Shown one piece after another: positions 1 through 13,100 of a stretch of 64,000 nt of DNA. Position 1 is the first letter of the stretch; each line of letters begins with the position of its first letter. The stretch lies in NCBI GenBank assembly GCA_947471745.1, contig CANJKZ010000775.1, positions 7,501-71,500 of the forward strand, in the 5' to 3' direction. A program made the translations under genes and the position numbers. The DNA comes from Closterium sp. Naga37s-1 (taxonomy: Eukaryota; Streptophyta; Zygnematophyceae; Desmidiales; Closteriaceae). Under the pieces are notes generated by a model. The model was not told where the DNA came from. It ran no database searches and worked only from the letters and a program-made list of their open reading frames with translations.

Positions 1-3000
1 GGGAGAATGGGGCGGGGTGATGGAAAGCGGGAGAATGGGGCGGGGTGATGGAAAGCGGGAGAATGGGGCGGGGTGATGGAAGGAGGGAGAATGGGGTGGG
101 GTGATGGAAAGCTGGAGAATGGGGTGGGGTGATGGAAGGAGGGAGAATGGGGCGGGGTGATGGAAAGCGGGAGAATGTTGCGGGGTGATGGAAAGCGGGA
201 GAATGGGGCGGGGTGATGGAAAGCGGGAGAATTGGGCGAGGTGATGGAAAGTGGGAGAATGGGGCGGGGTGATTGAAAGCGGGAGAATTGGGCAGAGTGA
301 GGGAAAGCGGGAGAATGGGGCGGGGTGATGGAAAGCGGGAGAATGGTGCGGGGTGATGGAAAGCGGGAGAATGGGGCGGGGTGATGGAAAGCGGGAGAAT
401 GGGGCGGGGTGATGGAAAGCGGGAGAATGGGGCGGGGTGATGGAAGGAGGGAGAATGGGGCAAGGCGATGGAAGGAGGGAGAATGGGGCAGGGTGATGGA
501 AAGCGGGAGAATGGGGCGGGGTGATTGAAAGGGGGAGAATGGGGCGGGGTGATGGAAAGCGGGAGAATTGGGCGGGGTGATGGAAAGCGGGAGAATGGGG
601 TGGGTTGATGGAAAGCGGGAGAATGGGACGGGGTGATGGAAAGCGGGTGAATGGGGCGGGGTGATGGAAGGAGGGAGAATGGGGCGAGGTGATGGAAGGA
701 GGGAGAATGGGGAAGGGTGATGGAAAGCGGGAGAATGGGGCGGGGTGATAGAAAGTGGGAGAATGGGGCGGGGTGATGGAAAGCGGGAGAATGGGGCCGG
801 GTGATGGAAAGCGGGAGAATGGGGCGCGGTGATGGAAAGCGGGAGAATGGGGCGGGGTGATGGAAAGCGGGAGAATGGGGCGGGGTGATGGAAAGCGGGA
901 GAATGGGGCGGGGTCATGGAAAGCGGGAGAATAGGGCGGGGTGATGGAAAGCGGGAGAATGGGGCGGGGTGATGGAAGGAGGGAGAATGGGGCGGGGTGA
1001 TGGAAAGCGGGAGAATGGGGTGGGGTGATGGAAAGCGGGAGAATGGGGCGGGGTCATGGAAAGCGGGAGAATGGGGCGGGGTGATGGAAAGATGGAGAAT
1101 GGTGCGGGGTTATGGAAAGCGGGAGAATGGTGCGAGGTGATGGAAAGCAGGAGAATGGGGCGGGGTGATGGAAAGCGGGAGAATGGGGCGGGGTGATGGA
1201 AAGCGGGAGAATGGGGCGGGGTGATGGAAAGCGGGTGAATGGGGCTGGGTGATGGAAGGAGGGAGAATGGGGCGAGGCGATGGAAGGAGGGAGAATGGGG
1301 CAGGGTGATGGAAAGCGGGAGAATGGGGCGGGGTGATAGAAAGCGGGAGAATGGGGCGGGGTGATGGAAAGCGGGAGAATGGGGCGGGGTGATGGAAAGC
1401 AGGAGAATGGGGCGGGTGATGGAATGCGGGAGAATGGGGCGGGGTGATGGAAAGCGAGAGAATGGGGCGGGGTGATGGAAAGCGGGAGAATGGGGCGGGA
1501 TGATGGAAAGCGGGAAAATGGGGCGGGGTGATGGAAAGCGGGAGAATGGGGCGGGGTGATGGAAAGCGGGAGAATGGGGCGGGGTGATGGAAAGCGGGAG
1601 AATGGGGCGGGGTGATGGAAAGCGGGTGAATGGGGCGGGGTGATGGAAGGAGGGAGAATGGGGCGGGGTGATGGAAAGCGGGAGAATGGGGCGGGGTGAT
1701 GGAAAGCGGGAGAATGGGGCGGGGTGATGGAAAGCGGGAGAATGGTGCGGGGTGATGGAAAGATGGAGAATGGTGCGGGGTTATGGAAAGCGGGAGAATG
1801 GTGCGGGGTGATGGAAAGCGGGAGAATGGGGCGGGGTGATGGAAAGCGGGAGAATGGGGCAGGGTGATGGAAAGCGGGAGAATGGGGCGGGGTGATGGAA
1901 AGCAGGAGAATGGGGCGGGGTGATGGAAAGCAGGAGAATGGGGCGGGGTGATGGAAAGCGGGAGAATGGGGCGGGGTGATGGAAAGCGGGAGAATGGGGC
2001 GGGGTGATGGAAAGCGGGAGAATTGGGCGGAGTTATGGAAAGCGGGAGAATGGGGCGGGGTGATGTAAAGCGGGAGAATGGGGCGGGGTGATGGAAAGCG
2101 GGAGAATGGTGCGGGGTGATGGAAAGCGGGAGAATGGGGCGGGGTGATGGAAAGCGGGAGAATGGGGCGGGGTGATGGAAAGCGGGAGAATGGGGCGGTG
2201 TGATGGAAGGAGGGAGAATGGGGCGAGGCGATGGAAGGAGGGAGAATGGGGCAGGGTGATGGAAAGCGGGAGAATGGGGCGGGGTGATAGAAAGGGGGAG
2301 AATGGGGCGGGGTGATGGAAAGCGGGAGAATGGGGCGGGGTGATGGAAAGCGGGAGAATGGGGCGGGGTGATGGAAAGCGGGAGAATGGGGCGGGGTGAT
2401 GGAAAGCGGGAGAATGGGGCGGGGTGATGGAAAGCGGGTGAATGGGGCGGGGTGATGGAAGGAGGGAGAATGGGGCGGGGTGATGGAAAGCGGGAGAATG
2501 GGGTGGGGTGATGGAAAGCGGGAGAATGGGGCGGGGTCATGGAAAGCGGGAGAATGGGGCGGGGTGATGGAAAGATGGAGAATGGTGCGGGGTTATGGAA
2601 AGCGGGAGAATGGTGCGGGGTGATGGAAAGCGGGAGAATGGGGCGGGGTGATGGAAAGCGGGAGAATGGGGCAGGGTGATGGAAAGCAGGAGAATGGGGC
2701 GGGGTGATGGAAAGCAGGAGAATGGGGCGGGGTGATGGAAAGCAGGAGAATGGGGCGGGGTGATGGAAAGCGGGAGAATGGGGCGGGGTGATGGAAAGCA
2801 GGAGAATGGGGCGGGGTGATGGAAAGCAGGAGAATGGGGCGGGGTGATGGAAAGCGGGAGAATGGGGCGGGGTGATGGAAAGCGGGAGAATGGGGCGGGG
2901 TGATGGAAAGCGGGAGAATTGGGCGGAGTGATGGAAAGCGGGAGAATGGGGCGGGGTGATGTAAAGCGGGAGAATGGGGCGGGGTGATGGAAAGCGGGAG

Positions 3001-5629
3001 AATGGGGCGGGGTGATGGAAAGCGGGAGAATGGTGCGGGGTGATGGAAAGCGTGAGAATGGGGCGGGGTGATGGAAGGAGGGAGAATGGGGCGAGGCGAT
3101 GGAAGGAGGGAGAATGGGGCGAGGCGATGGAAGGAGGGAGAATGGGGCGGGGTGATGGAAAGCGGGAGAATGGGGCGGGGTGATGGAAAGCGGGAGAATG
3201 GGGCGGGGTGATAGAAAGCGGGAGAATGGGGCGGGGTGATAGAAAGCGGGAGAATGGGGCGGGGTGATGGAAAGCGGGAGAATGGGGCAGGGTGATGGAA
3301 AGCGGGAGAATGGGGCGGGGTGATAGAAAGCGGGAGAATGGGGCGGGGTGATGGAAAGCGGGAGAATGGGGCGGGGTGATGGAAAGCGGGAGAATGGGGC
3401 GGGGTGATGGAAAGCGGGAGAATGGGGCGGGGTGATGGAATGCGGGAGAATGGGGCGGGGTGATGGAAAGCGGGAGAATGGGGCGGGGTGATGGAAAGCA
3501 GGAGAATGGGGCGGGATGATGGAAAGCGGGAGAATGGGGCGGGGTGATGGAAAGCGGGAGAATGGGGCGGGGTGATGGAAAGCGGGAGAATGGGGCGGGG
3601 TGATGGAAAGCGGGAGAATGGGGCGGGCTGATGGATTGAGGGAGAATGGGGCGGGGTTATGGAAAGCGGGAGAATGGGGCGGGATGATGGAAAGCGGGAG
3701 AATGGGGCGGGGTGATGGAAAGCAGGAGAATGGGGCGGGGTGATGGAAGGAGGGAGAATGGTGCGGGTTGATGGAAGGAGGGAGAATGGGGCGGGGTGAT
3801 GGAAAGCTGGAGAATGGGGCGGGGTGATGGAAAGCGGGAGAATGGGGCGGGGTGATGGAAAGCGGGAGAATGGGGCGGGGTGATGGAAAGCGGGAGAATG
3901 GGGCGGGGTGATGGAAAGCGGGAGAATGGGGCGGGGTGATGGAAAGCGGGAGAATGGGGCGAGGTGATGGAAAGCAGGAGAATGGGGCGGGGTGATGGAA
4001 AGCGGGAGAATGGGGCGGGGTGATGGAAAGCGGGAGAATGGGGCGGGGTGATGGAAAGCGGGAGAATGGGGCGGGGTGATGGAAAGCGGGAGAATGGGGC
4101 GGGGTGATGGAAAGCGGGAGAATGGGGCGGGGTGATGGAAAGCGGGAGAATGGGGCGGGGTGATGGAAAGCGGGAGAATGGGGCGGGGTGATGGAAAGCG
4201 GGAGAATGGGGCGGGGTGATGGAAAGCGGGAGAATGGGGCGGGGTGATGGAAAGCGGGAGAATGGGGCGGGGTGATGGAAAGCGGGAGAATGGGGCGGGG
4301 TGATGGAAAGCGGGAGAATGGGGCGGGGTGATGGAAAGCGGGAGAATGGGGCGGGGTGATAGAAAGCGGGAGAATGGGGCGGGGTGATGGAAGGAGGGAG
4401 AATGGGGCGAGGCGATGGAAGGAGGGAGAATGGGGCCGGGTGATGGAAAGCGGGAGAATGGGGCGGGGTGATAGAAAGCGGGAGAATGGGGCGGGATGAT
4501 GGAAAGCGGGAGAATGGGGCGGGGTGATGGAAAGCGTGAGAATGGGGCGGGGTGATGGAAAGCGTGAGAATGGGGCGGGGTGATAGAAAGCGGGAGAATG
4601 GGGCGAGGCGATGGAAAGCGGGAGAATGGGGCCGGGTGATGGAAAGCGGGAGAATGGGGCGGGGTGATGGAAAGCGGGAGAATGGGGCGGGGTGATGGAA
4701 TGCGGGAGAATGGGGCGGGGTGATGGAAAGCGGGAGAATGGGGCGGGGTGATGGAAAGCAGGAGAATGGGGCGGGATGATGGAAAGCGGGAGAATGGGGC
4801 GGGGTGATGGAAAGCGGGAGAATGGGGCGGGGTGATGGAAAGCGGGAGAATGGGGCGGGGTGATGGAAAGCGGGAGAATGGGGCGGGATGATGGATTGAG
4901 GGAGAATGGGGCGGGGTTATGGAAAGCGGGAGAATGGGGCGGGGTGATGGAAAGCGGGAGAATGGGGCGGGGTGATGGAAAGCGGGAGAATGGGGCGAGG
5001 TGATGGAAAGCAGGAGAATGGGGCGGGGTGATGGAAAGCGGGAGAATGGGGCGGGGTGATGGAAAGCGGGAGAATGGGGCGGGGTGATGGAAAGCGGGAG
5101 AATCGGGCGGGGTGATGGAAAGCGGGAGAATGGGGCGGGGTGATGGAAAGCGGGAGAATGGGGCGGGGTGATGGAAAGCGGGAGAATGGGGCGGGGTGAT
5201 GGAAAGCGGGAGAATTGGGCGGAGAAATGGAAAGCGGGAGAATGGGGCGGGGTGATGGAAAGCGGGAGAAAGGGGCGGGGTGATGGAAGGAGGGAGAATG
5301 GGGCGGGGTGATGGTGATGGAAAACGGGAGAATGGGGTGGGGTGATGGAAGGAGGGAGAATGGGGCGGGGTGATGGAAAGCGGGAGAATGGTGCGGGGTG
5401 ATGGAAAGCGGGAGAATGGGGCGGGGTGATGGAAAGCGGGAGAATGGGGCGGGGTGATGGAAAGCGGGAGAATGGGGCGGGGTGATGGAAAGCGGGAGAA
5501 TGGGGCGGGGTGATGGAAAGCGGGAGAATGGGGCGGGGTGATGGAAATCGGGAGAATGGGGCGGGGTGATGAAAGGAGGGAGAATGGGGCGGGGTTATGG
5601 AAAGTGGGAGAATGGTGCGGGGTGATGGA

Positions 5630-7690
5630 AAGCGGGAGAATGGGGCGGGGTGATGGAAAGCGTGAGGATGGGGCGGGGTGATGGAAGGAGGGAGAATGGT
5701 GCAGGGTGATGGAAGGAGGGAGAATGGGGCGGGGTGATGGAAAGCGGGAGAATGGGGCGGGGTGATGGAAAGCGGGAGAATGGGGTGGGGTGATGGAAAG
5801 CGGGAGAATGGGGCGGGGTGATGGAAAGCGGGAGAATGGGGTGGGGTGATGGAAGGAGGAAGAATGGGGCGGGGTGATGGAAAGAGGGAGAATGGGCCGG
5901 GGTGATGGAAAGCGGGAGAATAGGCCGGGGTGATGGAAAGCGCGAGAATGGGGCGGGGTGATGGAAAGCGGGAGACTGGGGCGGGGTGATGGAAAGCGGG
6001 AGAACGGGGCGGGGTGATGGAAAGTTTGAGAACGGTGCGGGGTGATGAAAAGCGGGAGAATGGGGCGGGGTGATGGAAAGCGGGAGAATGGGGCGGGGTG
6101 ATGGAAAGCGGGAGAATGGGGCAAGGTGATGGAAAGCGGGAGAATGGGGCGGGGTGATGGAAAGCGGGAGAATGGGGCGGGGTGATGGAAAGCGGGAGAA
6201 TGGGGCGGGGTGATGGAAAGCGGGAGAATGGGGCGGGGTGATGGAAAGCGTGAGGATGGGGCGGGGTGATGGAAGGAGGGAGAATGGTGCAAGGTGATGG
6301 AAGGAGGGAGAATGGGGCGGGGTGATGGAAAGCGAGAGAATGGGGCGGGGTGATGGAAAGCGGGAGAATGGGGCGGGGTGATGGAAAGCGGGAGAATGGG
6401 GCGGGGTGATGGAAAGCGGGAGAATGGGGCGGGGTGATGGAAGGAGGGAGAATGGGGCGGGGTGATGAAAGGAGGGAGAATGGGGCGGGGTGATGGAAGG
6501 AGGGAGAATGGTGCAGGGTGATGGAAGGAGTTAGAATGGTGCAGGGTGATGGAAGGAGGGAGAATGGGGCGGGGTGATGGAAAGCGGGAGAATGGGGCAG
6601 GGTGATGGAAAGCGGGAGAATGGGGCGGGGTGATGGAAAGCGGGAGAATGGGGCGGGGTGATAGAAAGCGGGAGAATTGGGCGGAGAAATGGAAAGCGGG
6701 AGAATGGGGCGGGGTGATGGAAAGCGGGAGAAAGGGGCGGGGTGATGGAAGGAGGGAGAATGGGGCGGGGTGATGGAAGGAGGGAGAATGGGGCGGGGTG
6801 ATGGAAAGCGGGAGAATGGGGTGGGGTGATGGAAGGAGGGAGAATGGGGCGGGGTGATGGAAAGCGGGAGAATGGTGCGGGGTGATGGAAAGCGGGAGAA
6901 TGGGGCGGGGTGATGGAAAGCGGGAGAATGGGGCGGGGTGATGGAAAGCGGGAGAATGGGGCGGGGTGATGGAAAGCGGGAGAATGGGGCGGGGTGATGG
7001 AAAGCGGGAAAATGGGGCGGGGTGATAAAAAGCGGGAGAATGGGGCGGGGTGATGGAAAGCGGGAGAATGGGGCGGGGTGATGGAAAGCGGGAGAATGGG
7101 GCGGGGTGATGGAAGAAGGGAGAATGGGGCGGGGTGATGGAAAGCGGGAGAATGGGGAGGGGTGATGGAAGGAGGGAGAATGGGGCGGGGTGATGGAAAG
7201 CGGGAGAATGGTGCGGGGTGATGGAAAGCGGGAGAATGGGGCGGGGTGATGGAAAGCGGGAGAATGGGGCGGGTTGATGGAAAGCGGGAGAATGGGGCGG
7301 GGTGATGGAAAGCGGGTGAATGGGGCGGGGTGATGGAAAGCGGGAGAATGGTGCGGGGTGATGGAAAGCAGGAGAATGGGGCGGGGTGATGGAAAGCGGG
7401 AGAATGGGGCGGGGTGATGGAAAGCGGGAGAATGGGGCGGGGTGATGGAAAGCGGGAGAATGGGGCGGGGTGATGGAAAGCGGGAGAATGGGTCGGGGTG
7501 ATGGAAAGCGGGAGAATGGGGCAGGGTGATGGAAAGCGGGAGAATGGGGCGGGGTGATGGAAAGCGGGAGAATGGGGCGGGGTGATGGAAAGCGGGAGAA
7601 TGGGGCGGGGTGATGGAAATCGGGAGAATGGGGCGGGGTGATGAAAGGAGGGAGAATGGGGCGGGGTTATGGAAAGTGGGAGAATGGTGC
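5630..7690 (+). repeat. Higher-order duplication, copy 1 (partner at 19575-21635)
   Basis: This stretch of 28-bp units recurs 13,945 bp downstream with the same series of rare variants. Shared markers at constant offset: GCGTGAGGATGG (5661/19606), AAAGTTTGAGAACGG (about 6021/19966), a GGTGCAAGG unit (about 6289/20234), GATAAAAAGC (7023/20968), GCGGGTTGATGG (about 7268/21213) and GGTTATGGAAAGTGGG (7666/21611). The offset is 498 units plus one base, so one net single-base indel separates the copies. Limits were judged by eye where markers stop agreeing and are good to about 100 bp. Confidence 0.75.
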
Positions 7691-10159
7691 GGGGTGATGG
7701 AAAGCGGGAGAATGGGGCGGGGTGATGGAAAGCGGGAGAATGGGGCGAGGTGATGGAAAGCGGGAGAATGGGGCGGGGTGATGGAAAGCGGGAGAATGGG
7801 GCGGGGTGATGGAAAGCGGGAGAATGGGGCGGGGTGATGGAAAGCGGGAGAATCGGGCGGGGTGATGGAAATGGGGCGGGGTGATGGAAAGCGGGAGAAT
7901 GGGGCGGGGTGATGGAAAGCGGGAGAATGGGGCGGGGTGATGGAAAGCGGGAGAATGGGGCGGGATGATGGAAAGCGGGAGATTGGGGCGGGGTGATGGA
8001 AAGCGGGAGAATGGGGCGGGGTGATGGAAAGCGGGAGAATGGGGCGGGGTGATGGAAAGCGGGAGAATGGGGCGAGGTGATGGAAAGCGGGAGAATGGGG
8101 CGGGGTGATGGAAAGCGGGAGAATGGGGCGGGGTGATGGAAAGCGGGAGAATGGGGCGGGGTGATGGAAAGCGGGAGAATGGGGCGGGGTGATGGATAGC
8201 GGGAGAATGGGGCGGGGTGATGGAAAGCGAGAGAATCGGGCGGGGTGATGGAAAGCGGGAGAATGGGGCGGGGTGATGGAAAGCGGAAGAATGGGGCGGG
8301 GTGATGGAAAGCGGGAGAATGGGGCGAGGTGATGGAAACGGGGAGAATGGGGCGGGGTGATGGAAAGCGGGAGAATGGGGCGGGGTGATGGAAAGCGGGA
8401 GAATGGGGCGGGGTGATGGAAAGCGGGAGAATCGGGCGGGGTGATGGAAAGCGGGAGAATGGGGCGGGGTGATGGAAAGCGGGAGAATGGGGCGGGGTAA
8501 TGGAAAGCGGGAGAATGGGGCGGGGTGATGGAAAGTGGGATAATGGGGCGGGGTGATGGAAAGCGGGAGATTGGGGCGGGGTGATGGAAAGCGGGAGAAT
8601 GGGGCGGGGTGATGGAAAGCGGGAGAATGGGGCGGGGTCATGGAAAGCGGGAGAATGGGGCGAGGTGATGGAAAGCGGGAGAATGGGGCGGGGTGATGGA
8701 AAGCGGGAGAATGGGGCCGGGTGATGGAAAGCGGGAGAATGGGGCGGGGTGATGGAAAGCGGGAGAATGGGGCGGGGTGATGGAAAGCGGGAGAATGGGG
8801 CGGGGTGATGGAACGCGGGAGAATCGGGCGGGGTGATGGAAAGCGGGAGAATGGGGTAGGGTGATGGAAAGCGGGAGAATGGGGCGGGGTGATGGAAAGC
8901 GGGAAAATGGGGCGGGGTGATGGAAAGCGGGAGAATGGGGCGGGGTGATGGAAAGCGGGAGAATGGGGCGGGGTGATGGAAAGCGTGACGATGGGGCGGG
9001 GTGATGGAAGGAGGGAGAATGGTGCAGGGTGATGGAAGGAGGGAGAATGGGGCGGGGTGATGGAAAGCGGGAGAATGGGGCGGGGTGATGGAAAGCGGGA
9101 GAATGGGGCGGGGTGATCGAAAGCGAGAGAATGGGGCGGGGTGATGGAAAGCAGGAGAATGGGGCGAGGTGATGGAAGGAGGGAGAATGGGGCAGGGTGA
9201 TGGATAGCGGGGAGAATGGGGCGGGGTGATAGAAAGCGGGAGAATGGGGCGGGGTGATGGAAGGAGGGAGAATGGGGCGGGGTGATGGAAGGAGGGAGAA
9301 TGGGCCGGGGTGATGGAAAGCGGGAGAATGGTCCGGGGTGATGGAAAGCGGGAGAATGGGGCGGGGTGATGGAAAGCGGGAGAATGGGGCGGGGTGATGG
9401 AAAGCGGGAGAACGGGGAGAATGGGGCGGGGTGATGGAAAGCGTGACGATGGTGCGGGGTGATGGAAGGAGGGAGAATGGTGCAGGGTGATGGAAGGAGG
9501 GAGAATGGGGCGGGGTGATGGAAAGCGGGAGAATGGGGCGGGGTGATGGAAAGCGGGAGAATGGGGCGGGGTGATGGAAGGAGGGAGAATGGGCCGGGGT
9601 GATGGAAAGCGGGAAAATGGTCCGGGGTGATGGAAAGCGGGAGAATGGGGCGGGGTGATGGAAAGCGGGATAATGGGGCGGGGTGATGGAAAGCGGGAGA
9701 TTGGGGCGGGGTGATGGAAAGCGGGAGAATGGGGCGGGGTGATGGAAAGCGGGAGAATGGGGCGGGGTGATGGAAAGCGGGAGAATGGGGCGAGGTGATG
9801 GAAAGCGGGAGAATGGGGCGGGGTGATGGAAAGCGGGAGAATGGGGCAGGGTGATGGAAAGCGGGAGAATGGGGCGGGGTGATGGAAAGCAGGAGAATGG
9901 GGCGGGATGATGGAAAGCGGGAGAATGGGGCGGGGTGATGGAAAGCGGGAGAATGGGGCGGGGTGATGGAAAGCGGGAGAATGGGGCGGGGTGATGGAAA
10001 GCGGGAGAATGGGGCGGGATGATGGATTGAGGGAGAATGGGGCGGGGTTATGGAAAGTGGGAGAATGGGGCGGGGTGATGGAAAGCAGGAGAATGGGGCG
10101 GGGTGATGGAAAGCGGGAGAATGGGGCGGGGTGATGGAAAGCGGGAGAATGGGGCGGGG

Positions 10160-13100
10160 TGATGGAAAGCGGGAGAATCGGGCGGGGTGATGGAAAGCGG
10201 GAGAATGGGGCGGGGTGATGGAAAGCGGGAGAATGGGGCGGGGTGATGGAAAGCGGGAGAATGGGGCGGAGTGATGGAAAGCGGGAGAATCGGGTGGGGT
10301 GATGGAAAGCGGGAGAATGGGGCGGGGTGATGGAAAGCGGGAGAATGGGGCGGGGTGATGGAAAGCGGGAGAATGGGGCGGGGTGATGGAAAGCGGGAGA
10401 ATGGGGCGGGGTGATGGAAAGCGGGAGAATGGGGCGGGGTGATGGAAAGCGGGAGAATGGGGCGGGGTGATGGAAAGCGGGAGAATGGGGCGGGGTGATG
10501 GAAAGCGGGAGAATGGGGCGGGGTGATGGAAAGCGGGAGAATGGGGCGGAGTGATGGAAAGCGGGAGAATGGGGCGGGGTGATGGAAAGCGGGAGAATGG
10601 GGCGGGGTGATGGAAAGCGGGAGAATGGGGCGGGGTGATGGAAAGCGGGAGAATGGGGCGGGGTGATAGAAAGGGGGAGAATGGGGCGGGGTGATGGAAA
10701 GCGGGAGAATTGGGCGGGGTGATGGAAAGCGGGAGAATGGGGTGGGTTGATGGAAAGCGGGAGAATGGGACGGGGTGATGGAAAGCGGGTGAATGGGGCG
10801 GGGTGATGGAAGGAGGGAGAATGGGGCGAGGTGATGGAAGGAGGGAGAATGGGGAAGGGTGATGGAAAGCGGGAGAATGGGGCGGGGTGATAGAAAGCGG
10901 GAGAATGGGGCGGGGTGATGGAAAGCGGGAGAATGGGGCAGGGTGATGGAAAGCGGGAGAATGGGGCGGGGTGATGGAAAGCGGGAGAATGGGGCGCGGT
11001 GATGGAAAGCGGGAGAATGGGGCGGGGTGATGGAAAGCGGGAGAATGGGGCGGGGTGATGGAAAGCGGGAGAATGGGGCGGGGTGATGGAAAGCGGGAGA
11101 ATGGGGCGGGGTGATGGAAAGCGGGAGAATAGGGCGGGGTGATGGAAAGCGGGAGAATGGGGCGGGGTGATGGAAGGAGGGAGAATGGGGCGGGGTGATG
11201 GAAAGCGGGAGAATGGGGCGGGGTGATGGAAAGCGGGAGAATGGGGCGGGGTGATGGAAAGAGGGAGAATGGGGCGGGGTGATGGAAAGCGGGTGAATGG
11301 GGCTGGGTGATGGAAGGAGGGAGAATGGGGCGAGGCGATGGAAGGAGGGAGAATGGGGCAGGGTGATGGAAAGCGGGAGAATGGGGCGGGGTGATAGAAA
11401 GCGGGAGAATGGGGCGGGGTGATGGAAAGCGGGAGAATGGGGCGGGGTGATGGAAAGCGGGAGAATGGGGCGGGGTGATGGAAAGCGGGAGAATGGGGCG
11501 GGGTGATGGAATGCGGGAGAATGGGGCGGGGTGATGGAAAGCGGGAGAATGGGGCGGGGTGATGGAAAGCAGGAGAATGGGGCGGGATGATGGAAAGCGG
11601 GAGAATGGGGCGGGGTGATGGAAAGCGGGAGAATGGGGCGGGGTGATGGAAAGCGGGAGAATGGGGCGGGGTGATGGAAAGCGGGAGAATGGGGCGGGGT
11701 GATGGAAAGCGGGTGAATGGGGCGGGGTGATGGAAGGAGGGAGAATGGGGCGGGGTGATGGAAAGCGGGAGAATGGGGTGGGGTGATGGAAAGCGGGAGA
11801 GTGGGGCGGGGTGATGGAAAGCGGGAGAATGGTGCGGGGTGATGGAAAGCGGGAGAATCGGGCGGGGTGATGGAAAGCGGGAGAATGGGGCGGGGTGATG
11901 GAAAGCGGGAGAATGGGGCGGGGTGATGGAAAGCGGGAGAATGGGGCGGGGTGATGGAAAGCGGGAGAATGGGGTGGGGTGATGGAAAGCGGGAGAATGG
12001 GGCGGGGTCATGGAAAGCGGGAGAATGGGGCGGGGTGATGGAAAGCGGGAGAATGGGGCGGGGTGATGGAAAGCGGGTGAATGGGGCGGGGTGATGGAAG
12101 GAGGGAGAATGGGGCGGGGTGATGGAAAGCGGGAGAATGGGGTGGGGTGATGGAAAGCGGGAGAATGGGGCGGGGTCATGGAAAGCGGGAGAATGGGGCG
12201 GGGTGATGGAAAGATGGAGAATGGTGCGGGGTTATGGAAAGCGGGAGAATGGTGCGGGGTGATGGAAAGCGGGAGAATGGGGCGGGGTGATGGAAAGCGG
12301 GAGAATGGGGCAGGGTGATGGAAAGCAGGAGAATGGGGCGGGGTGATGGAAAGCAGGAGAATGGGGCGGGGTGATGGAAAGCAGGAGAATGGGGCGGGGT
12401 GATGGAAAGCGGGAGAATGGGGCGGGGTGATGGAAAGCGGGAGAATGGGGCGGGGTGATGGAAAGCGGGAGAATTGGGCGGAGTGATGGAAAGCGGGAGA
12501 ATGGGGCGGGGTGATGGAAAGCGGGAGAATGGTGCGGGGTGATGGAAAGCGGGAGAATGGGGCGGGGTGATGGAAAGCGGGAGAATGGGGCGGGGTGATG
12601 GAAAGCGTGAGAATGGGGCGGGGTGATGGAAGGAGGGAGAATGGGGCGAGGCGATGGAAGGAGGGAGAATGGGGCAGGGTGATGGAAAGCGGGAGAATGG
12701 GGCGGGGTGATAGAAAGCGGGAGAATGGGGCGGGGTGATGGAAAGCGGGAGAATGGGGCGGGGTGATGGAAAGCGGGAGAATGGGGCAGGGTGATGGAAA
12801 GCGGGAGAATGGGGCGGGGTGATGGAAAGCGGGAGAATGGGGCGGGGTGATGGAAAGCGGGAGAATGGGGCGGGGTGATGGAAAGCGGGAGAATGGGGCG
12901 GGGTGATGGAATGCGGGAGAATGGGGCGGGGTGATGGAAAGCGGGAGAATGGGGCGGGGTGATGGAAAGCGGGAGAATGGGGCGGGATGATGGAAAGCGG
13001 GAGAATGGGGCGGGGTGATGGAAAGCGGGAGAATGGGGCGGGGTGATGGAAAGCGGGAGAATGGGGCGGGGTGATGGAAAGCGGGAGAATGGGGCGGGAT